DNA of 64,000 nucleotides from Paenibacillus spiritus (lineage in GTDB: Bacteria > Bacillota > Bacilli > Paenibacillales > Paenibacillaceae), in the NCBI RefSeq assembly GCF_008710135.1, contig NZ_VYKK01000005.1, positions 310,001-374,000 on the forward strand, given 5' to 3'. Both the position numbers and the translations under genes were made by a program. Of this stretch, positions 61,212 through 64,000 are shown piece by piece. Position 1 is the stretch's first letter. Each line of letters opens with the position of its first letter. A model generated the notes under the pieces. It ran no database searches. It was not told the origin of the DNA and saw nothing but the letters and a program-made list of their open reading frames with translations.

Positions 61212-62299
61212 GCCGAAATGACAGCGAAGAGAGGGCGCCGGGGAAGAACGGACCGGGCATCGTCATCCGGCAGGCCGGACCCGAGCGTGCCCGTGAGGTG
61301 CTGGAGCTGCTGCGCGGCGCGGCGGAATGGATGAGAGAGAACGGGCTGACGCAGTGGAAGCCCGAACAGTTCACAGAAGCGGGCGTAGCGTCGTATTTCG
61401 CGGAGCGTGAAGTGTATGTAGCCGAGGATGAAGGCAAGGCGGCCGGAGTCTTCACCCTGCAATTCAGCGATCCGGAATACTGGGGCCGGCGCAACGACCC
61501 GAGATATGCTTATCTGCATCGTCTGGCCGTGGGACAGGCTTACCGGGGCGGAGGGCTGGGCGCGGCCATGCTTCAATACGCCGCCGATCTGGCCCGCCAC
61601 CGCGGCTGCTTGGGGCTGCGCCTGGATACTGTAGCGAACAATGTCAAGCTGAACCGATATTATCAGACCCGGGGCTTCCGGCTGATGGGAATGAACGAGA
61701 TAAGCGGCGGCAAGAAGGTCAACCTGTATGAACGGCTGCCGGAGCAGGCCGGTGCGAACGGCATCGGGGTCCGCTTTTTTGCCCCGGATGATTTTGAGGC
61801 CTTCACCCGATGGACCGAGCCTCCCGAATTTCTCAAGCAATGGGCCGGTCCCTGCTTTCAACATCCGGTAACGGCATCTGCCTTGAGCGCCTATCTGGAA
61901 GGAGCGAATCATACGGTTGAATCCGACAAGCTGGTCTTCAGCGTCTTCCTCCGGCAGACGGGGGAGACGGTCGGACACTTCCGCCTGGCGGCAATCGACC
62001 GCGACAACGGTTCGGCCCGCATCGGAACGGTCGTGATGGATGAAGCCTGCCGGGGACGCGGCATCGGCCGCCGGATCATCGCGGAGGCGCAGCGGATCGG
62101 CTTTGAGGTGCTGGAACTGCACCGGCTCTCGCTGGGCGTCTTCGACTTCAACCGGCAGGCCAGGGCGACCTATGAAGCCGCCGGGTTCCGGACCGAGGGA
62201 TGCCAGCGCGAAGCCGCATTGTTCGGAGAGTCCTACGTCGATCTGATTGAGATGGGCATTCTGGACCGGGAATGGAAAGAACGCTCGGAGAACAATTAG
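61208..62299 (+). CDS. Tandem GNAT-domain N-acetyltransferase
   Basis: The protein has 363 residues with two GNAT domains in one chain. The first shows LHRLAVGQAYRGGGLGAAML; the second shows VVMDEACRGRGIGRRIIAEA followed by HRLSLGVFDFNRQARATYEAAGF. Both keep the acetyl-CoA loop (Q/RxxGxG/A). The substrate is unknown; the second resembles RimJ/RimL-type enzymes. ATG 61208 overlaps the kinase stop (ATGA), making it the last gene of the two-component operon. A bidirectional terminator follows. Confidence 0.85.
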   Translation: MSRNDSEERAPGKNGPGIVIRQAGPERAREVLELLRGAAEWMRENGLTQWKPEQFTEAGVASYFAEREVYVAEDEGKAAGVFTLQFSDPEYWGRRNDPRYAYLHRLAVGQAYRGGGLGAAMLQYAADLARHRGCLGLRLDTVANNVKLNRYYQTRGFRLMGMNEISGGKKVNLYERLPEQAGANGIGVRFFAPDDFEAFTRWTEPPEFLKQWAGPCFQHPVTASALSAYLEGANHTVESDKLVFSVFLRQTGETVGHFRLAAIDRDNGSARIGTVVMDEACRGRGIGRRIIAEAQRIGFEVLELHRLSLGVFDFNRQARATYEAAGFRTEGCQREAALFGESYVDLIEMGILDREWKERSENN

Positions 62300-62324
62300 C
62301 ATCGGAAAGACAGACAGCATAAAG

Positions 62325-62354
62325 AAGGGCGACCCCTTATCAGGGATCGCCCTT
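62325..62354. terminator. Bidirectional terminator between the GNAT gene and glgC
   Basis: AAGGGCGACCCC and GGGATCGCCCTT form a long stem around TTATCA. T-rich sequence follows on both strands (TGTTT on plus, CTTT on minus), fitting two convergent genes. Confidence 0.75.
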
Positions 62355-62426
62355 TGTTTATACCTAAGAATGCTTAAGAATACTAATGAGAAGAGAATAG
62401 CGGGGCTGCGGGTAAGGTCAGCCGAA

Positions 62427-63644
62427 TCAGGAGGGAAGCCCTTCCGCCCGGAGACGTCCGGTCTTCTCGTAGACTTCCTGCAGCAGGCGTGCCGGCTGGG
62501 TGCGGATGACCGGTTTTGCGGCCACTACTTCCTGCGGGCCAACGACCACGATCTTGCCGACGCTGCCCTTGATTACCGCGCCCTCCTTCACTAGTGCGCC
62601 TTCTCCGATGATAGCGTTCTCGACGACGGCTCCGCGTCCGACGTGGGCTCCGGGCATGATGACGCTGTTCTTGATAAGCGCCGACTTGCCGATTTCGGCT
62701 CCGGCGAACACTACCGAGCGCTGAACGAATCCGGTCTCGGTTACCGCATAGTCGCTCACGAGGCTGTCCGGGAAGGTGGGGCGAAGCCGCGGCTTCGCCG
62801 ATGCATACGAGCCTGCGCCAAAACGGCTGTACATCGGCCAGCGGGCGTTGTCCAGTCGGAAGCCTCCGTCTTCACGCAGCAGGTCCATATGGGCATCCCA
62901 CAGGCTCTCGACGGTGCCGACATCTCTCCAATAACCTTTGAACCGGTAGGCGAAGAGCGGGTCCTGGCTGTTCAGCATTGCCGGGATGACGTCTTTGCCA
63001 AAGTCGTGGCTGGAGTCGGGATTGGCAGCGTCGCGAAGCAGGTGTCCGCGCAGATAATCCCAGCGGAAGAGATAAATGCCCATGGAAGCGAGATTGCTCT
63101 TGGGCTGCTTCGGCTTCTCCACAAATTCGGAGATGCGCAGGCTGTCGTCGACATTCATCACACCGAAGCGGCTGGCTTCGTCCCACGGCACCTCCATGAC
63201 GGAGATGGTCGCCTGGGCGCCTTTTTCCATATGATAATTCAGCATTTGCCGATAATTCATGTGATAGATATGATCCCCCGAAAGAATCAGGACATTCTCG
63301 GGAGCGTGGCGGTCGATAAATTCAATGTTCTTATAAATGGCATCAGCCGTGCCTGTGTAGGTATTGTCGCCTGATGGCAGAAGTTGAACCCCTCCGTCCG
63401 GTCTGTTCTGCAGACCCCAGGGTTCGCCTTGGCCGATATGGTTATGAAGGGATTCTGCTTCATATTGGGTTAGTACCCCGACCGTATCAATCGCCGAATT
63501 AACACAATTGCTGAGGGGGAAGTCGATTATTCGGTATTGTCCGCCGAACGGGACGGCCGGTTTGGCCATCACAGAAGTAAGCGGCGCAAGACGACGGCCT
63601 TCTCCTCCCGCCAGCAGCATGGCTATGCAATCTTTTTTACTCAT
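62427..63644 (-). CDS. glgC: Glucose-1-phosphate adenylyltransferase
   Basis: The protein has 405 residues. [38 protein letters not shown] is the nucleotide-sugar pyrophosphorylase signature, followed by [11 protein letters not shown] and FVEKPKQP, with a C-terminal left-handed beta-helix (hexapeptide repeats, about 290-390). It makes ADP-glucose for glycogen synthesis. The start at 63644 is chosen for [14 protein letters not shown] after a GGAGGGG site. glgB starts divergently at the window end, so glycogen genes are probably grouped here. Confidence 0.95.
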   Translation of the reverse strand: MSKKDCIAMLLAGGEGRRLAPLTSVMAKPAVPFGGQYRIIDFPLSNCVNSAIDTVGVLTQYEAESLHNHIGQGEPWGLQNRPDGGVQLLPSGDNTYTGTADAIYKNIEFIDRHAPENVLILSGDHIYHMNYRQMLNYHMEKGAQATISVMEVPWDEASRFGVMNVDDSLRISEFVEKPKQPKSNLASMGIYLFRWDYLRGHLLRDAANPDSSHDFGKDVIPAMLNSQDPLFAYRFKGYWRDVGTVESLWDAHMDLLREDGGFRLDNARWPMYSRFGAGSYASAKPRLRPTFPDSLVSDYAVTETGFVQRSVVFAGAEIGKSALIKNSVIMPGAHVGRGAVVENAIIGEGALVKEGAVIKGSVGKIVVVGPQEVVAAKPVIRTQPARLLQEVYEKTGRLRAEGLPS

Positions 63645-63926
63645 AAAATGTCCCCTCCAAAAGTGTGTAATTGCCAATGTGTTGTCAATGCTTGTTATTT
63701 AAACGAACAGTCTGTGAATGAAACGTGAATTTGAAGTGTGAATGAAATATACTCCGAATTTTTTAGGAAAATTACACGAAATAATGAGTGGACGCCATTT
63801 TTCTTTCTTGCGATTTTCAAACCCTTGGAATTGGGGTAATGTTAATAATGAATACTGTCCAAAAACATCTCATCGACCTTGGACTTCCGGCCTATCTCCA
63901 ATAACGCACAAAAAGGTGGTAATCAA
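63645..63926. other. Intergenic region between divergent glgC and glgB
   Basis: This 282-bp gap is AT-rich compared with the rest. On the minus strand TTGACA lies at 63688-63683, a possible -35 for glgC, but no good -10 sits at 17 bp. No terminator, riboswitch or gene was recognised; the short frame at 63742-63942 has no features of a real gene. Confidence 0.5.
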
Positions 63927-64000
63927 TTGGAAGAGCGAATGAAGACAAACGGTTCGCCGACTTCGGAGGATGTGTATCTGTTTCATGAAGGCACCCATTA
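63927..64000 (+). CDS. glgB: 1,4-alpha-glucan branching enzyme, N-terminal fragment (cut by window end)
   Basis: About 24 codons are visible from TTG 63927. After a short polar head the segment DVYLFHEGTH matches the conserved start of GlgB. AAGGTGG lies 7 bp upstream of the TTG; an in-frame ATG at 63939 is an alternative start. The gene continues beyond the right edge. Divergence from glgC supports the glycogen assignment. Confidence 0.7.
   Translation, partial: MEERMKTNGSPTSEDVYLFHEGTH

Noticed and set aside
63742..63942. 66-codon frame between glgC and glgB
   Set aside because: No ribosome site or recognisable features, and it overlaps the glgB start in a different frame.

Overview
The window comes from the chromosome of a GC-rich, endospore-forming Firmicute, most likely Paenibacillus or a close relative. 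This rests on sporulation genes (cotE, spoVK), Bacillus-like gene order (mutS-mutL, miaA-hfq, spoVK-hflX-ynbB-glnR-glnA, lexA-yneA-DUF896), Gram-positive regulatory sites (a GlnR operator, CGAAC-type LexA boxes, a T-box leader) and strong AGGAGG-type ribosome sites. I see no rRNA, tRNA, prophage, transposase or CRISPR array. Most of the window is core genome.

Layout. 1-3.4 kb: an upstream gene end, an HD-GYP phosphodiesterase, cotE and a putative amidoligase. 3.4-8.4 kb: mutS and mutL, followed by three 90-bp tandem repeats at 8449-8713. 8.8-13.6 kb: an RsmJ-like methyltransferase, miaA, hfq and a large class A penicillin-binding protein. 13.8-20.7 kb: DUF402, YdcF-like, spoVK, hflX, ynbB, then glnRA behind a textbook GlnR operator and sigma-A promoter. 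20.8-25 kb: a cupin with a Gly/Tyr-rich tail, a small membrane protein, divergent lexA/yneA with SOS boxes, DUF896, a membrane protein and a HAD hydrolase. 25-30.7 kb: metH, rnz and a NagD-like HAD phosphatase. 30.8-35 kb: a tightly packed run of an Fpg/Nei-like glycosylase, endonuclease IV, a cyclic-phosphate-processing receiver (cREC), a thioredoxin-like protein, a lone ABC ATPase and an RlmM-like methyltransferase. 35.2-39.6 kb: a Ser/Thr kinase fused to a degenerate P-loop domain, a ThiF/MoeB E1-like enzyme, a response regulator with Glu in place of the phospho-acceptor Asp, and a secreted NlpC/P60 peptidase. 39.8-48.6 kb: thiN, a low-molecular-weight phosphatase, an esterase, pdhABCD, thyA and a dihydrofolate reductase. 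48.8-55 kb: the glutamate synthase small subunit, proS behind a T-box leader, and topB. 55.1-62.3 kb: a HAD hydrolase, an ArsR-type regulator, and divergently an operon of ABC ATPase, FG-GAP-like lipoprotein, OmpR regulator, histidine kinase and tandem GNAT protein. The end holds glgC on the minus strand and the first codons of glgB.

Themes. DNA repair is concentrated here: mutSL, lexA/yneA, and the Fpg-Nfo-cREC set. Nitrogen assimilation is represented by glnRA and gltD. Folate and one-carbon metabolism appears as thyA, DHFR and metH. Several promoters with a TGnTATAAT extended -10 lie inside the 3' end of the preceding gene (before mutS, hfq and topB), which suggests local uncoupling of packed genes.

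The least understood parts, and the best candidates for undescribed biology, are the FG-GAP lipoprotein two-component operon, the Fpg-Nfo-cREC cluster, the amidoligase beside cotE, the kinase/P-loop fusion with its neighbouring pseudo-receiver, and the tandem hairpin repeats after mutL. All functional calls are from reading motifs and gene order; no database search was run.
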